Part shown: one piece after another, positions 44,558 to 54,066 of the stretch
Layout of the letters: every line of letters begins with the position of its first letter
Numbering within the stretch: the stretch's first letter is position 1
Origin: MPNP01 sp963668325
GTDB lineage: Bacteria > Pseudomonadota > Alphaproteobacteria > Rhodobacterales > Rhodobacteraceae
Direction: 5' to 3'
DNA length: 64,000 nt
Assembly: GCA_963668325.1 (NCBI GenBank)
Contig: OY764222.1
Coordinates: 2,480,001-2,544,000, forward strand
Notes under the pieces: model-generated
What the model saw: only the letters and a program-made list of their open reading frames with translations
The model's database searches: none
Told to the model about the DNA's origin: nothing
Program-made: the position numbers and the translations under genes

Positions 44558-45759
44558 TGGCTGAGGCATTTATCTGTTCCTATTACCGGACACCGATCGG
44601 AAGGTTCGGTGGGGCGTTGTCCTCAATCCGCCCAGATGATCTATGTTCAATCACTCTACAACAGATTATCGAAAAAAGCCCTGATCTGGATCCAGTTCAA
44701 ATAGATGAAGTCATAATCGGATGTGCCAATCAAGCAGGGGAAGATAATCGAAATGTAGCACGAATGGCCCTTTTATTGGCAGGATACCCCTACACTGTGC
44801 CAGGTAGTACAGTCAATAGATTATGTGGCTCAGGAATGGATGCAATACTCATCGGGGCCAGGCAAATCAAGGCAAATGAAGCTGATGTAGTGATAGCTGG
44901 GGGTACGGAAAGTATGTCCCGAGCGCCCTTCGTAATACCGAAAGCTTCGCAGGCTTTTTCCCGAAAGGCTGAAATTTATGATACAACTATAGGGTGGCGA
45001 TTTATCAATCCTACAATGAAAAAGATTTATGGTGTTGATTCAATGCCGGAAACAGCCGAAAACGTTGCGAGTGATTTTGGCATCTCTCGGCAAGATCAAG
45101 ATGAATTTGCCCTTTGGTCACAGCAAAAAGCCTTCCATTCCAGTACGAAAGAGTATCTTGGCGAAGAGATTATTCCTGTTTCAGTACCTCAAAGAAAGGG
45201 AGATCCAGTTGTAATTGATAAGGATGAACACCCGAGACAAACATCTTTAGTGAAATTATCAACCCTCCCTACCCCTTTCCGTATTGACGGTACTGTTACT
45301 GCTGGAAATTCATCGGGAGTTAATGATGGCGCAGCTGCCCTTTTGCTTGCTTCCGAAGGAGCAATAAACAAATACAAGTTAAACCCAATTGCCCGGATTG
45401 TTGGTGGAGCAACTGTGGGAGTTGAACCACGAATAATGGGTATTGGTCCCGCCCATGCCATAAATAGATTGTGCCAGCATAAACACCTGAATTTGGAAGA
45501 GTTTGATATTATTGAAATCAATGAAGCTTTTGCCAGTCAAAGCTTGGCTACTACGAGGCTCTTGAATCTAGAAGATAACGATACCAGGATAAACCCAAAT
45601 GGAGGGGCAATAGCGTACGGCCACCCCTTGGGTATGTCTGGGGCTAGAATTACCGGAATCGCAGCCCTCGAAATGCTTCACCAAAAGAAAAATAAGGCAA
45701 TGGCAGCTATGTGTATCGGTGTTGGCCAGGGCATTGCCATTGCTCTAGAAGCGATTTGA
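44557..45759 (+). CDS. pcaF: Beta-ketoadipyl-CoA thiolase
   Basis: A 400-residue thiolase that splits beta-ketoadipyl-CoA to acetyl-CoA and succinyl-CoA. The nucleophilic Cys is in TVNRLCGSGMDAI, and NEAFASQSLA, NPNGGAIAYGHPLGMSGAR and MCIGVGQGIAIALE complete the active site. It starts with GTG 44557 overlapping the CoA-transferase stop. The cluster position supports PcaF over a general acetyl-CoA acetyltransferase. Confidence 0.94.
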   Translation: MAEAFICSYYRTPIGRFGGALSSIRPDDLCSITLQQIIEKSPDLDPVQIDEVIIGCANQAGEDNRNVARMALLLAGYPYTVPGSTVNRLCGSGMDAILIGARQIKANEADVVIAGGTESMSRAPFVIPKASQAFSRKAEIYDTTIGWRFINPTMKKIYGVDSMPETAENVASDFGISRQDQDEFALWSQQKAFHSSTKEYLGEEIIPVSVPQRKGDPVVIDKDEHPRQTSLVKLSTLPTPFRIDGTVTAGNSSGVNDGAAALLLASEGAINKYKLNPIARIVGGATVGVEPRIMGIGPAHAINRLCQHKHLNLEEFDIIEINEAFASQSLATTRLLNLEDNDTRINPNGGAIAYGHPLGMSGARITGIAALEMLHQKKNKAMAAMCIGVGQGIAIALEAI

Positions 45760-45760
45760 A

Positions 45761-46816
45761 ATGGTTCATAATCCCTATAATAAAGGCTTGTTGGAATCGC
45801 TTCTTGGCGAACCAGAAACAGAAGCTTTGTTTTCCACCGAGAGAATGTTGGAAAATTTCAAAAAATTTGAAATGGCTTTGACCAGTGCTTTGTACCAGAC
45901 TGAGAAAATACCCAAGCAAAGCCATGATAACATCATTGCAACCATTGCTGATTTTAAGCCTGATATAAAGGGTTTGATTAGTGATACCCAAAAGGATGGG
46001 GTACCTGTTCCGGGATATGTACGCCAACTAAAGAAAAAGATTGGCCCACTATTTTCATCTGATTTTCATTTAGGGACAACCAGCCAGGATTTGCTTGATA
46101 CCTCTCTAGTCATGATTTTACCTGACTTAACGAAAATTTACCTTGCTGAATTGGACGCAACCCTTGATTTGCTTGAAAGGCTGGAAGAAAAATTCGGAAC
46201 ATTGCCTTTGCAAGGCTATACGCGTATGCAACCAGCTAAAATGATTAAGGTTGGTAACAGGATCAACTCCTGGAGAGAGCCACTTTTAAAATTAAGATCT
46301 AGTCTGAATTATGTGGATAACAATTGCCGAATACTCCAATTGGCTGGACCCGTTGGAAACAAGGCTGAATTGGGTGAAAAAGCCTCTATAATCTCAAAAC
46401 TGGTAGGTAAAGAACTCGGTTTGAAAGTATCAGAACATGGCTGGCAAACCGACCGGACCATATTTTGTTCATACTCGGATTGGTGTAGCAACCTAGTAGG
46501 TATTTTGGCAAAAATAGGGAAAGACTTATCTTTGATGGCTCAAATGGGACAAATTGAATTCAAGGAAGGTGGTACTTCTTCAGCCATGCCCCATAAATCT
46601 AATCCTGTGGAACCGGAACTATTGGTAACCCTTGGCCATTATGTCCCCTTGTTGACAGCAGGAATGTATCAATCTCTAATGCACGAGCAGGAAAGATCAG
46701 GGTCTATGTGGACACTTGAATGGATTACCTTTCCGCAAATTTGTACCTTGACTTCTAAGAGCCTTAAGGTCACAAAGGGGTTTCTCCTATCAATTACATG
46801 CTTAGGAGATGAATAA
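45761..46816 (+). CDS. pcaB: 3-carboxy-cis,cis-muconate cycloisomerase
   Basis: A 351-residue fumarase/aspartase-superfamily enzyme that lactonises beta-carboxymuconate, the product of PcaHG. The superfamily signature is EGGTSSAMPHKSNPVEPEL, and DFHLGTTSQDLLDTSLV is the first active-site block. It starts two bases after pcaF ends. Compared with 450-residue relatives it is short, lacking the C-terminal domain, as in many PcaB proteins. It is the last gene of the cluster. Confidence 0.92.
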   Translation: MVHNPYNKGLLESLLGEPETEALFSTERMLENFKKFEMALTSALYQTEKIPKQSHDNIIATIADFKPDIKGLISDTQKDGVPVPGYVRQLKKKIGPLFSSDFHLGTTSQDLLDTSLVMILPDLTKIYLAELDATLDLLERLEEKFGTLPLQGYTRMQPAKMIKVGNRINSWREPLLKLRSSLNYVDNNCRILQLAGPVGNKAELGEKASIISKLVGKELGLKVSEHGWQTDRTIFCSYSDWCSNLVGILAKIGKDLSLMAQMGQIEFKEGGTSSAMPHKSNPVEPELLVTLGHYVPLLTAGMYQSLMHEQERSGSMWTLEWITFPQICTLTSKSLKVTKGFLLSITCLGDE

Positions 46817-47100
46817 AATAGCTTAAAACATACAATTAGGATTTACGAGAAGCGAACCTCTGAATGTTGACAGTAATTTTTTGGTGTCCGCACATAGGTA
46901 AAATTCCTCAGCTAGTATGAATAATAATCTTGGAATATATTTGCTTTCAGGCCTAAGCGGCCAACATTGAAACTTGTAGATATTAATTTAATTCTAGTTT
47001 AGTTTGAAATCTAACATATATAGATATGGTAGGATCTACCGATCCTATTTCATGTTTCCTGCAATTGCAGGACTTCTTTGCCAAGATTTGGAGAGTAATT

Positions 47101-47355
47101 TTGCTCCGGGAAGAGTTTAACTTCTATTTAGAACACCAAGGTGCACTCGCTAAAAAATACGGTGACACGGTAATTGTTATCAAGGATAAAACAGTTATTG
47201 GTGTTTACAATTCAGAAGAAGAGGCTGTAAAAGAAACAACCCGTACCCATGAACTAGGAAGTTTTCTAGTTCAAAAATGTTCGGCTGATCCGAGTAGTGT
47301 GTTACATACATACAGGTCCCGAGTTAGGTTGTTTGGTGAAGAAACCTTCGTATAG
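47101..47355 (+). CDS. Small conserved protein (DUF5678-like)
   Basis: An 84-residue protein starting at TTG 47101, chosen because GGAGAG lies 5 bases upstream; the frame is open further 5' to 47026 without such support. The sequence FNFYLEHQGALAKKYGDTVI followed by VIGVYNSEEEAVKE matches the small DUF5678-type pattern of a short alpha-beta protein. No function is known. It overlaps the retropepsin-like gene downstream by about 20 bases, an arrangement that suggests they act together. Confidence 0.7.
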   Translation: MLREEFNFYLEHQGALAKKYGDTVIVIKDKTVIGVYNSEEEAVKETTRTHELGSFLVQKCSADPSSVLHTYRSRVRLFGEETFV

Positions 47356-47893
47356 GGCTTTTACCTCCTATAACCAAGGATTGCCAGGCGTTCTGAAGAA
47401 TAACGTTCTAATTTCTGCACAAGCTGCAGATGTTGGATCTGCCTTGGAATTTGAAGCTGTTTGGGATACTGGGGCAACCAAAAGCGTCATTACAGAAAAA
47501 GTGATTTCCCAATGTGGACTGAGACCGTCAGGAATGGTAAAAATGCATGGCGTAACAGGTACTGCAATAGTAGAAACCTATTTAGTGAAGGTAGGTTTGC
47601 CAAACAATGTTTTTGTCGGAGGTGTTATTGCAGCCAAAGCAGATTTAGTTGGGAACCAAGATGTTTTGATTGGGATGGATATAATCAGTCTTGGTGACCT
47701 TGCCATCAGTTCATTTCAAGGACGTACAAGTTTTTCATTTCGAATCCCATCTACGGGTCGAGTGGATTTTCTATCACCAAGAGAACGCCCAAAGGGTTAT
47801 GACTCATTTGTCAATTCAAAAAAAACTGGACGCAATCAACCTTGTCCATGTGGGAGCAACCTTAAATACAAAAATTGTTGTGGGGCGAATTAA
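47336..47893 (+). CDS. Retropepsin-like aspartic protease with C-terminal SEC-C zinc motif
   Basis: A protein of about 185 residues. The N-terminal half has the single-lobe aspartic protease motif VWDTGATKSVITEKV, with the DTGA catalytic triplet, and the later VLIGMDIISLGDLAIS flap/hydrophobic-Gly region. The C-terminus ends with a SEC-C motif, GRNQPCPCGSNLKYKNCCG, with the CxCx8CC zinc ligands, as on SecA. The combination predicts a dimeric protease with a docking or zinc-binding tail. The start is uncertain; GTG 47336 or TTG 47333 gives a sensible N-terminus, and GTG 47297 is an upstream alternative. Confidence 0.75.
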   Translation: MKKPSYRAFTSYNQGLPGVLKNNVLISAQAADVGSALEFEAVWDTGATKSVITEKVISQCGLRPSGMVKMHGVTGTAIVETYLVKVGLPNNVFVGGVIAAKADLVGNQDVLIGMDIISLGDLAISSFQGRTSFSFRIPSTGRVDFLSPRERPKGYDSFVNSKKTGRNQPCPCGSNLKYKNCCGAN

Positions 47894-47912
47894 ACTCACA
47901 ATCTTGCTTTCA

Positions 47913-47988
47913 TGGTGGAGCCGAGGGGAATCGAACCCCTGACCTTGTCATTGCGAACGACACGCTCTCCCGACTGAGCTACGGCCCC
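47913..47988 (-). tRNA. tRNA-Ala (anticodon CGC)
   Basis: A complete cloverleaf on the minus strand from base 47988. The acceptor stem GGGGCCG/CGGCTCC contains the G3-U70 wobble pair that identifies alanine tRNA. The D arm has GCTC/GAGC, the anticodon loop TTCGCAA gives CGC, and the T arm is AGGGG-TTCGATT-CCCCT. The terminal CCA is encoded at 47915-47913. It lies 26 bases downstream of the gcvP end, on the same strand. Confidence 0.95.
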
Positions 47989-48014
47989 AAATACTAAATA
48001 CAAAACGGAACTCT

Positions 48015-50864
48015 TTAGAAATTCCTGGTACAAACCAGATTCCGGTCGCCAAAAACATTATCGACCCTATTTACTGGTGCCCAGTAACGATCGGGCCTGA
48101 AAGCACCAACTGGTAAACACCCCTCTTCCCGTGAATATGGCCTGTCCCATTCACCAACCAAATCTTCCAAGGTATGAGGGGCATTGATCAAGGGGTTATT
48201 CTCATTATCAACGGTTCCATCTTTTATGGCCTGGATTTCATCGGCAATGGCAAGCATCGCATTAATAAAACGATCCAATTCTGCCTTCGGTTCAGATTCC
48301 GTTGGTTCCACCATTAAAGTCCCTGCCACTGGAAAACTCATGGTGGGAGGATGAAAACCATTGTCAATCAATCGCTTGGCAATATCATCAATCACCAAAT
48401 CGGTTCCCTCAATAGAAACCCGTGTATCAACGATACATTCATGCCCAACCAGACCTTCGTTACCGGAATAGCAGATTTCATACTTCTCACGAAGTCGCTT
48501 GGTCAGGTAATTGGCATTCAGGATAGCTAGTTTTGTTGCAAGAGCCAATCCTTTACCCGCCATCAATTTGATAAATGCCCAAGAAATTACCAATACCAGG
48601 GCTGAGCCATATTTTGTTGCACTAACAGCCCCAGAATCATCCCCCTCCAAGGGATCACCCGGGAGGAAAGGTATTAAATGTGATTTAACGCCAATTGGTC
48701 CTACACCTGGACCACCACCGCCATGTGGAATGCAGAAAGTCTTGTGAAGATTCAAATGGGAAACATCAGCACCGATATCGCCTGGTCTGAGTATCCCCAC
48801 CATGGCGTTTAAATTGGCACCATCTAGGTACACCTGACCTCCAACTTCATGGATTAGTTGACAAACCTCTGTGATCGAACCTTCGAAAACACCATGGGTA
48901 GATGGATAGGTTACCATGACTGCGGAAATGTTTTTGGCATTTTCACTCACCAAGGTCTTCATGTGGTTTACATCTATGGTCCCATCATCGTTTGTATCAA
49001 TTTCAATCACTTTCAAACCAGCCAGAACTGCCGAAGCTGCATTTGTTCCATGGGCTGATTTAGGAATCAGAACTATGTCTCTTTGCCCTTCACCAATACT
49101 TTTATGATAACCTTTAATAGCCATCAAACCTGCGAATTCACCTTGGGCTCCAGAATTTGGTTGAACCGAGAAACCATCAAAGCCGGTAATCAGGCAGAGC
49201 CTTTGGCATAGATCTTCGATTAAATTTTTGTAACCACCAACTTGGTCATCTGGAGCATATGGATGAATATTTGTTAGTTGTGGCTGGGAGATCGGTGCCA
49301 TTTCCGTGGTTGCATTCAATTTCATGGTACATGACCCAAGAGGAATCATGGTTCTGTCGAGGGCAAGATCCCTGTCAGCCAATTGCCGGATATATCTGGT
49401 CATAGCCGCTTCTGAACGATTCATATTGAAAACAGGGTTTTGCATGAATTCAGAAGCCCTTTCAAACGAAGGTGGAATGGAATTCAAGCTGGATGGATCA
49501 AATGATTGTAATTCTTCCGAAGTAACCTCTATACCAAATGAAGAACATACCTTTTGCAACACATTGGATGTGGTGGTTTCGTCTAATGATAGACCGATTA
49601 AATTATCATCAATTTTCCGGAAATTTATTCCATTTGCCAGGCCCTTAGCGTGTATCTGAGCAGAGTTTTCAACTTCAACAGAAAATGTATCAAAAATCCC
49701 TTCCTGGTTTACCTTAAACCCGCCACTTACAAGTTTTTGCTTTAGCCAAGCCGTTTGACCATGAATCTTTTTGGCAATAGCTTTCAAGCCAATTGGGCCA
49801 TGTAGTACCCCATACAAGCTGGCAACGACAGCTGGGAGTACCTGGGCGGTACAAATATTTGAGGTGGCCTTTTGTCTTCTGATATGTTGTTCCCTGGTCT
49901 GAAGGGCTAACCTCAAGGCTGGTTTGCCATGAGCATCCTTAGATACACCTACAATTCGGCCTGGCAATTGCCGAACATATTTCATGCTTGTTGATATAAA
50001 TGCAGCATGGGGACCACCAAATCCTAGAGGCATCCCAAAACGCTGTGTTGAACCAATACAGATGTCAGCCCCAAAAGCAGCGGGTTCTTTTAATAGTGTC
50101 AGGGCCATAAGGTCGGTCGCAAAAATCGAAATGGCCTTATGTTTTTTTAACTCCTCAGTAACACTGGAATAATCAGATAAATCTCCGTATGTACAAGGAT
50201 ATGGTAACAACGCACCAAAAACTTCATCTGGTTTTAAATCCTCAAAGGGGCAGCCTTCGAAAATTTCAATACCCAAAGGCTTAGCTCTTGTTCTGATTAC
50301 CGCCTTTATTTGGGGGTGGCACCAACCACCCATAAAAAACTTGTTGCTTTTAGAACGAGATACTCGATAAGCCATCGCCATTGCTTCAGCACCTGCGCTT
50401 GCTTCATCCAGTAATGACGCGTTAGCACAGTTAAGTCCCGTCAAATCACTTATTATAGTTTGATAATTTAACAAAACTTCCAATCGCCCCTGACTGATCT
50501 CAGGTTGATAAGGTGTATAAGCAGTGTACCAAGCGGGATTCTCCAGAATGTTCCTTATAAGAACTGGTGGGGTAATTGTTCCATAGAAACCCATTCCAAT
50601 AAGAGAGGTGAATGTCTGATTTTCTCCTATAAGTTTTTGAAGGTCTTCAGGCAATTCGGCTTCTGTAACCGGTGCACCCAACTCTGATAGGGGATCATCA
50701 CCCAAATGAAGATCCCTTAGTCTTGCCGGAAGAACTGTTTCAATCAAATGGTCAAGGCTGGAATAGCCGACCACTTCAAGCATCTCATCAATTTCCTTCG
50801 CCGAAGGTCCGACGTGCCGGAGCTTGGCAAAATTGTAAGGATCATAAGAGTGTTCTGAGATCAT
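48015..50864 (-). CDS. gcvP: Glycine dehydrogenase (decarboxylating), P-protein
   Basis: A 949-residue PLP enzyme of the glycine cleavage system that decarboxylates glycine onto the lipoyl arm of GcvH. It is the fused single-chain form. The PLP lysine is in HLNLHKTFCIPHGGGGPG, and SCTMKLNATTEM and SAHGTNAASAVLAGL are conserved. Its ATG overlaps the gcvH stop by 4 bases. The length matches the family, so it is intact. Confidence 0.97.
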   Translation of the reverse strand: MISEHSYDPYNFAKLRHVGPSAKEIDEMLEVVGYSSLDHLIETVLPARLRDLHLGDDPLSELGAPVTEAELPEDLQKLIGENQTFTSLIGMGFYGTITPPVLIRNILENPAWYTAYTPYQPEISQGRLEVLLNYQTIISDLTGLNCANASLLDEASAGAEAMAMAYRVSRSKSNKFFMGGWCHPQIKAVIRTRAKPLGIEIFEGCPFEDLKPDEVFGALLPYPCTYGDLSDYSSVTEELKKHKAISIFATDLMALTLLKEPAAFGADICIGSTQRFGMPLGFGGPHAAFISTSMKYVRQLPGRIVGVSKDAHGKPALRLALQTREQHIRRQKATSNICTAQVLPAVVASLYGVLHGPIGLKAIAKKIHGQTAWLKQKLVSGGFKVNQEGIFDTFSVEVENSAQIHAKGLANGINFRKIDDNLIGLSLDETTTSNVLQKVCSSFGIEVTSEELQSFDPSSLNSIPPSFERASEFMQNPVFNMNRSEAAMTRYIRQLADRDLALDRTMIPLGSCTMKLNATTEMAPISQPQLTNIHPYAPDDQVGGYKNLIEDLCQRLCLITGFDGFSVQPNSGAQGEFAGLMAIKGYHKSIGEGQRDIVLIPKSAHGTNAASAVLAGLKVIEIDTNDDGTIDVNHMKTLVSENAKNISAVMVTYPSTHGVFEGSITEVCQLIHEVGGQVYLDGANLNAMVGILRPGDIGADVSHLNLHKTFCIPHGGGGPGVGPIGVKSHLIPFLPGDPLEGDDSGAVSATKYGSALVLVISWAFIKLMAGKGLALATKLAILNANYLTKRLREKYEICYSGNEGLVGHECIVDTRVSIEGTDLVIDDIAKRLIDNGFHPPTMSFPVAGTLMVEPTESEPKAELDRFINAMLAIADEIQAIKDGTVDNENNPLINAPHTLEDLVGEWDRPYSREEGCLPVGAFRPDRYWAPVNRVDNVFGDRNLVCTRNF

Positions 50865-51220
50865 GAAATTAATTCCTGATACTCTTTTTCTGACATCAAG
50901 TTGTCATATTCCTTTGGATCAACTGCTTCAATTTTAAAAAACCAGCCCTTATCGAGTGGGTCCTCATTGACCAAGCCGGGGTTGTCATCCAACTCCTCGT
51001 TAATTTCAGCTATTGTCCCCGTCATGGGTGAAATGATTTCGGAAGCGGCTTTAACACTTTCAATTACGGCGACATCATCCCCTAAGGAAAATTCTTCTCC
51101 TTCATCTGGTAAGTCAACAAATACAACATCCCCCAATTCGGCTGCCGCATACTCAGTTATACCAACAGTGAATAAATCCCCATCCTTGCGAACCCATTCA
51201 TGTTCCTCGGTGTACTTCAT
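50861..51220 (-). CDS. gcvH: Glycine cleavage system H-protein
   Basis: A 119-residue lipoyl carrier that shuttles the aminomethyl group between P-, T- and L-proteins. The lipoylated residue is Lys57 in VIESVKAASEI. The start HEWVRKDGDLFTVGITEYAA is canonical. It lies 14 bases after gcvT and overlaps gcvP by 4 bases. No L-protein (lpd) is present nearby, as is common. Confidence 0.97.
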   Translation of the reverse strand: MKYTEEHEWVRKDGDLFTVGITEYAAAELGDVVFVDLPDEGEEFSLGDDVAVIESVKAASEIISPMTGTIAEINEELDDNPGLVNEDPLDKGWFFKIEAVDPKEYDNLMSEKEYQELIS

Positions 51221-51234
51221 TTTAACCTCCTGAA

Positions 51235-52365
51235 CTATTTATTAAAACTTGTTCCTACAAACCTTCTTAAATGAATATTTATAGGTAAACGTGATCTTCT
51301 ACCCTCGCAGTAAAGTACTGGATTTTTCCTTACTTCATCTGCTTTAACATATCCCATGGCAATTGGCCCATTTACAGTTGGTCCAAACCCTCCTGATGTT
51401 ACTCTACCAACCTCATCACCCTCTGTTTCATGATTAAAAATTTTATTTCCACCTCGAATGGGAGACCTTCCCTGGGGCTTAAGGCCAATCAACATTTGCT
51501 TAACGCCTTCCTTAAGTTGCTTAGAAAGAATTTCATAGCCAGGAAATCCACCCTCTTTAATATTTCCAGGACGCCTGGTCTTAGATACCGACCACCACAA
51601 ACCAGCCTCGATTACCGAGGTGGTTTTATCAATATCATTCCCATGAAGACATAAGCCTGCTTCAAGTCTTAATGTGTCACGGGCAGCCAGACCAATAAAT
51701 TGGATATCATGGGCTTCTAAAAGTCTTTCTGAAAATTCTACTGCTTTTTCTGAAGGGATAGATATTTCGAAGCCGTCCTCACCCGTATATCCAGATCTTG
51801 AAATCCACAATTTACCAAAATCAGAATCCAATTCCATGACATCAAGGAAACGCATTTCAAATATCTCGGGTAGGATTTTACTGGTTACCTCAGCGGCTTT
51901 TGGCCCCTGGATTGCCAACAGGGATCTATTTTCAAATTCGACCAGCTTATACTTCGAACCAAGGTGAGCTTGAAGATGGTCAAAATCCTCCTTCTTGTTT
52001 GCGGCATTAACAATCAGGTAGATAAATTCCTGCTTCTTGGTAATCATTATGTCATCAATTATACCCCCACTCTCATTAGTTAAGAGGGCATATTTTTGCC
52101 TACCAAAACCAAGATTCTCCAAATCAATTGGAAGAAATTTTTCTAGATACTTGGCAACATCGTTTACCGTATCCTGGCCATTTGGATAAATAGCCATTTG
52201 GCCCATATGACTGACATCAAATACCCCTGCCCTTGTACGGGTGTGCGTATGTTCCTTAATTGTTCCCAAGGGGTATTGAACTGGCATTTCAAACCCTGCA
52301 AAAGGAACCATTTTTGCACCCAATTGGCCATGTAATTCAAATAGTGGGGTTCTTTTCAGAGTCAT
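51235..52365 (-). CDS. gcvT: Glycine cleavage system T-protein (aminomethyltransferase)
   Basis: A 376-residue folate-dependent transferase releasing ammonia and methylene-THF. Blocks include GVFDVSHMGQMAI, LAIQGPKAAEV, SRSGYTGEDGFEIS and AARDTLRLEAGLCLHG. It is the first gene of the T-H-P operon. I inspected the 255-base 5' region (52366-52620) and saw no glycine-riboswitch features. It lies downstream of gltX on the same strand. Confidence 0.96.
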   Translation of the reverse strand: MTLKRTPLFELHGQLGAKMVPFAGFEMPVQYPLGTIKEHTHTRTRAGVFDVSHMGQMAIYPNGQDTVNDVAKYLEKFLPIDLENLGFGRQKYALLTNESGGIIDDIMITKKQEFIYLIVNAANKKEDFDHLQAHLGSKYKLVEFENRSLLAIQGPKAAEVTSKILPEIFEMRFLDVMELDSDFGKLWISRSGYTGEDGFEISIPSEKAVEFSERLLEAHDIQFIGLAARDTLRLEAGLCLHGNDIDKTTSVIEAGLWWSVSKTRRPGNIKEGGFPGYEILSKQLKEGVKQMLIGLKPQGRSPIRGGNKIFNHETEGDEVGRVTSGGFGPTVNGPIAMGYVKADEVRKNPVLYCEGRRSRLPINIHLRRFVGTSFNK

Positions 52366-52620
52366 AAAACAAGCCTAAATTTATATCTCTCTACTTCTCC
52401 AAAGTATCATCGAAAAATTAACTTTCCTGAAAGGTTTAAGTTATTAACAAAAATCTACAAAAAATTATTGATTAAACAATGGATTTGTTTGGGTAAATAT
52501 TTTTTTCTGTGAATAAGTGAGTACTTGATTGAAATGGGGAGTGGATAGCTGAAAATTTAAGTTTCGAGAAGCAACTTCCTCCTAATCCCAATAACCAAAT
52601 TGCCCTGGATAAGAAAATTG

Positions 52621-53952
52621 TCACCCTAGAATTTTGGTTTTTGGGGATACCCTTAACAAGGCAACTACAGTTTGCATGTCAGGGCCACTGTCTCTACCTG
52701 TTATAGCCATTCTGAGAGGCATGAATAATTTGACCCCTCTTCTGTCAGATTTCGATTTCAGAACCTCAATCCAATTCTTCCAGGTACTGAAATCAAATGG
52801 AAGCTCAGGTAGGATTGATAGAGCAAATTCAACAAATTCCCTGTCATCGGGTTTAATCTCCGGTTTAATCTCCTGGTTTAGTATTTTCCACCATTCAGTG
52901 ATTTCTCCAATTGTATTGATATTTCCCTTTACAGCATTCCAAAATTGTTCACCTTCGGCCTTGGGAATTCCTAATTCGACAACCCTTCCCTCAATTTGCC
53001 CGTATGGAACGTTTCTGTAATAATCAGAGGTTAGTCCAATCAATTGCTGTTCATCAAATTTGGTGGGATTCCCACTGAAACTCCTTAACAAGAATGTAGT
53101 CAATATTTCTTCAAGGTTTAGTTTTAGGTTGACTGGATTGGAGGACCCAAGAAAAGCAAGTTGTGAAAGAATGGCAGCAGGCTCGATTCCTTTTTCTCTT
53201 AGATCCCTAATTGAAAGGTCTCCAAGCCTTTTGGCCAGAGGTTCACCTTTCTTCCCTACCAATAAGGAATGATGATAAAAAGCAGGCGGTTTGGAACCAA
53301 GAGTTGCCATAATTTCAATTTGAGTTGCCGTGTTGGTCAGGTGATCATCCCCCCTTACAACGTGCGTAATGCCAAAATCCAAATCATCCACAACTGAAGC
53401 AAATGTATAGAGGAAAAGTCCATCTCCCCTGATCAGGACAGGGTCAGAAACATTTGCAGTATTAAAGGTGACCATGCCCTGGATGCCATCATCCCATGAC
53501 ACCTCATTTTGAGCAAGTTTAAACCTCCAATATCCTTGAGCTTCCTGACGCTTGGTTTGTTTTGCTTCCTCGCTCAAATTCAGGGATTCTCTGTCATAGA
53601 CCGGAGGTTTGCCCATTTTCAGTTGCAGTTTCCGTTTTAAGTTTAATTCTTCAGGACTTTCAAAACATTCATAAAGATGGCCAGCTTGAATTAGTTGCGA
53701 AGCTTTTTCCTGGTATCGATTCAACCGATCAGATTGCCGTTCAACTTGATCCCATTCAAGACCCAACCACTCCAAATCCCGGAAAATCGAATCAACATAC
53801 TCTTTCTTTGAGCGCACCTGATCAGTATCATCCAATCTCAGAATAAATTTACCGCTATCCCTCCTAGCCAACAAATAATTAAACAGGGCAGTTCTAATAT
53901 TACCTATATGAAGTATCCCCGTCGGCGATGGTGCGAATCTTGTAATGGTCAT
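52621..53952 (-). CDS. gltX: Glutamyl-tRNA synthetase (GltX-type)
   Basis: A 443-residue class I synthetase. The HIGH region is RFAPSPTGILHIGNIRTA, the middle has DTDQVRSKKEY and VRGDDHLTNTATQIEI, and the KMSKS equivalent is LAKRLGDLSIRDLRE. Alphaproteobacteria often carry two GltX proteins, one non-discriminating; this shorter form with its LAKR variant may be the second copy. Whether another copy exists cannot be seen here. No tRNA-Glu gene is in the window. Confidence 0.93.
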   Translation of the reverse strand: MTITRFAPSPTGILHIGNIRTALFNYLLARRDSGKFILRLDDTDQVRSKKEYVDSIFRDLEWLGLEWDQVERQSDRLNRYQEKASQLIQAGHLYECFESPEELNLKRKLQLKMGKPPVYDRESLNLSEEAKQTKRQEAQGYWRFKLAQNEVSWDDGIQGMVTFNTANVSDPVLIRGDGLFLYTFASVVDDLDFGITHVVRGDDHLTNTATQIEIMATLGSKPPAFYHHSLLVGKKGEPLAKRLGDLSIRDLREKGIEPAAILSQLAFLGSSNPVNLKLNLEEILTTFLLRSFSGNPTKFDEQQLIGLTSDYYRNVPYGQIEGRVVELGIPKAEGEQFWNAVKGNINTIGEITEWWKILNQEIKPEIKPDDREFVEFALSILPELPFDFSTWKNWIEVLKSKSDRRGVKLFMPLRMAITGRDSGPDMQTVVALLRVSPKTKILG

Positions 53953-54066
53953 TCAAATCCAAGTCTTTTAACTAAATTTTGCTCTAAAAACATTTGTTCT
54001 ATGTGAGGGTTATCAACAACAAAATGAAGACACGGAAACAAATTCCCCACAATTAATTTTGATATT

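Noticed and set aside
52366..52620. Possible glycine riboswitch before gcvT
   Set aside because: No tandem aptamer-like conserved blocks are seen in the 255-base 5' region; it is simply AT-rich.
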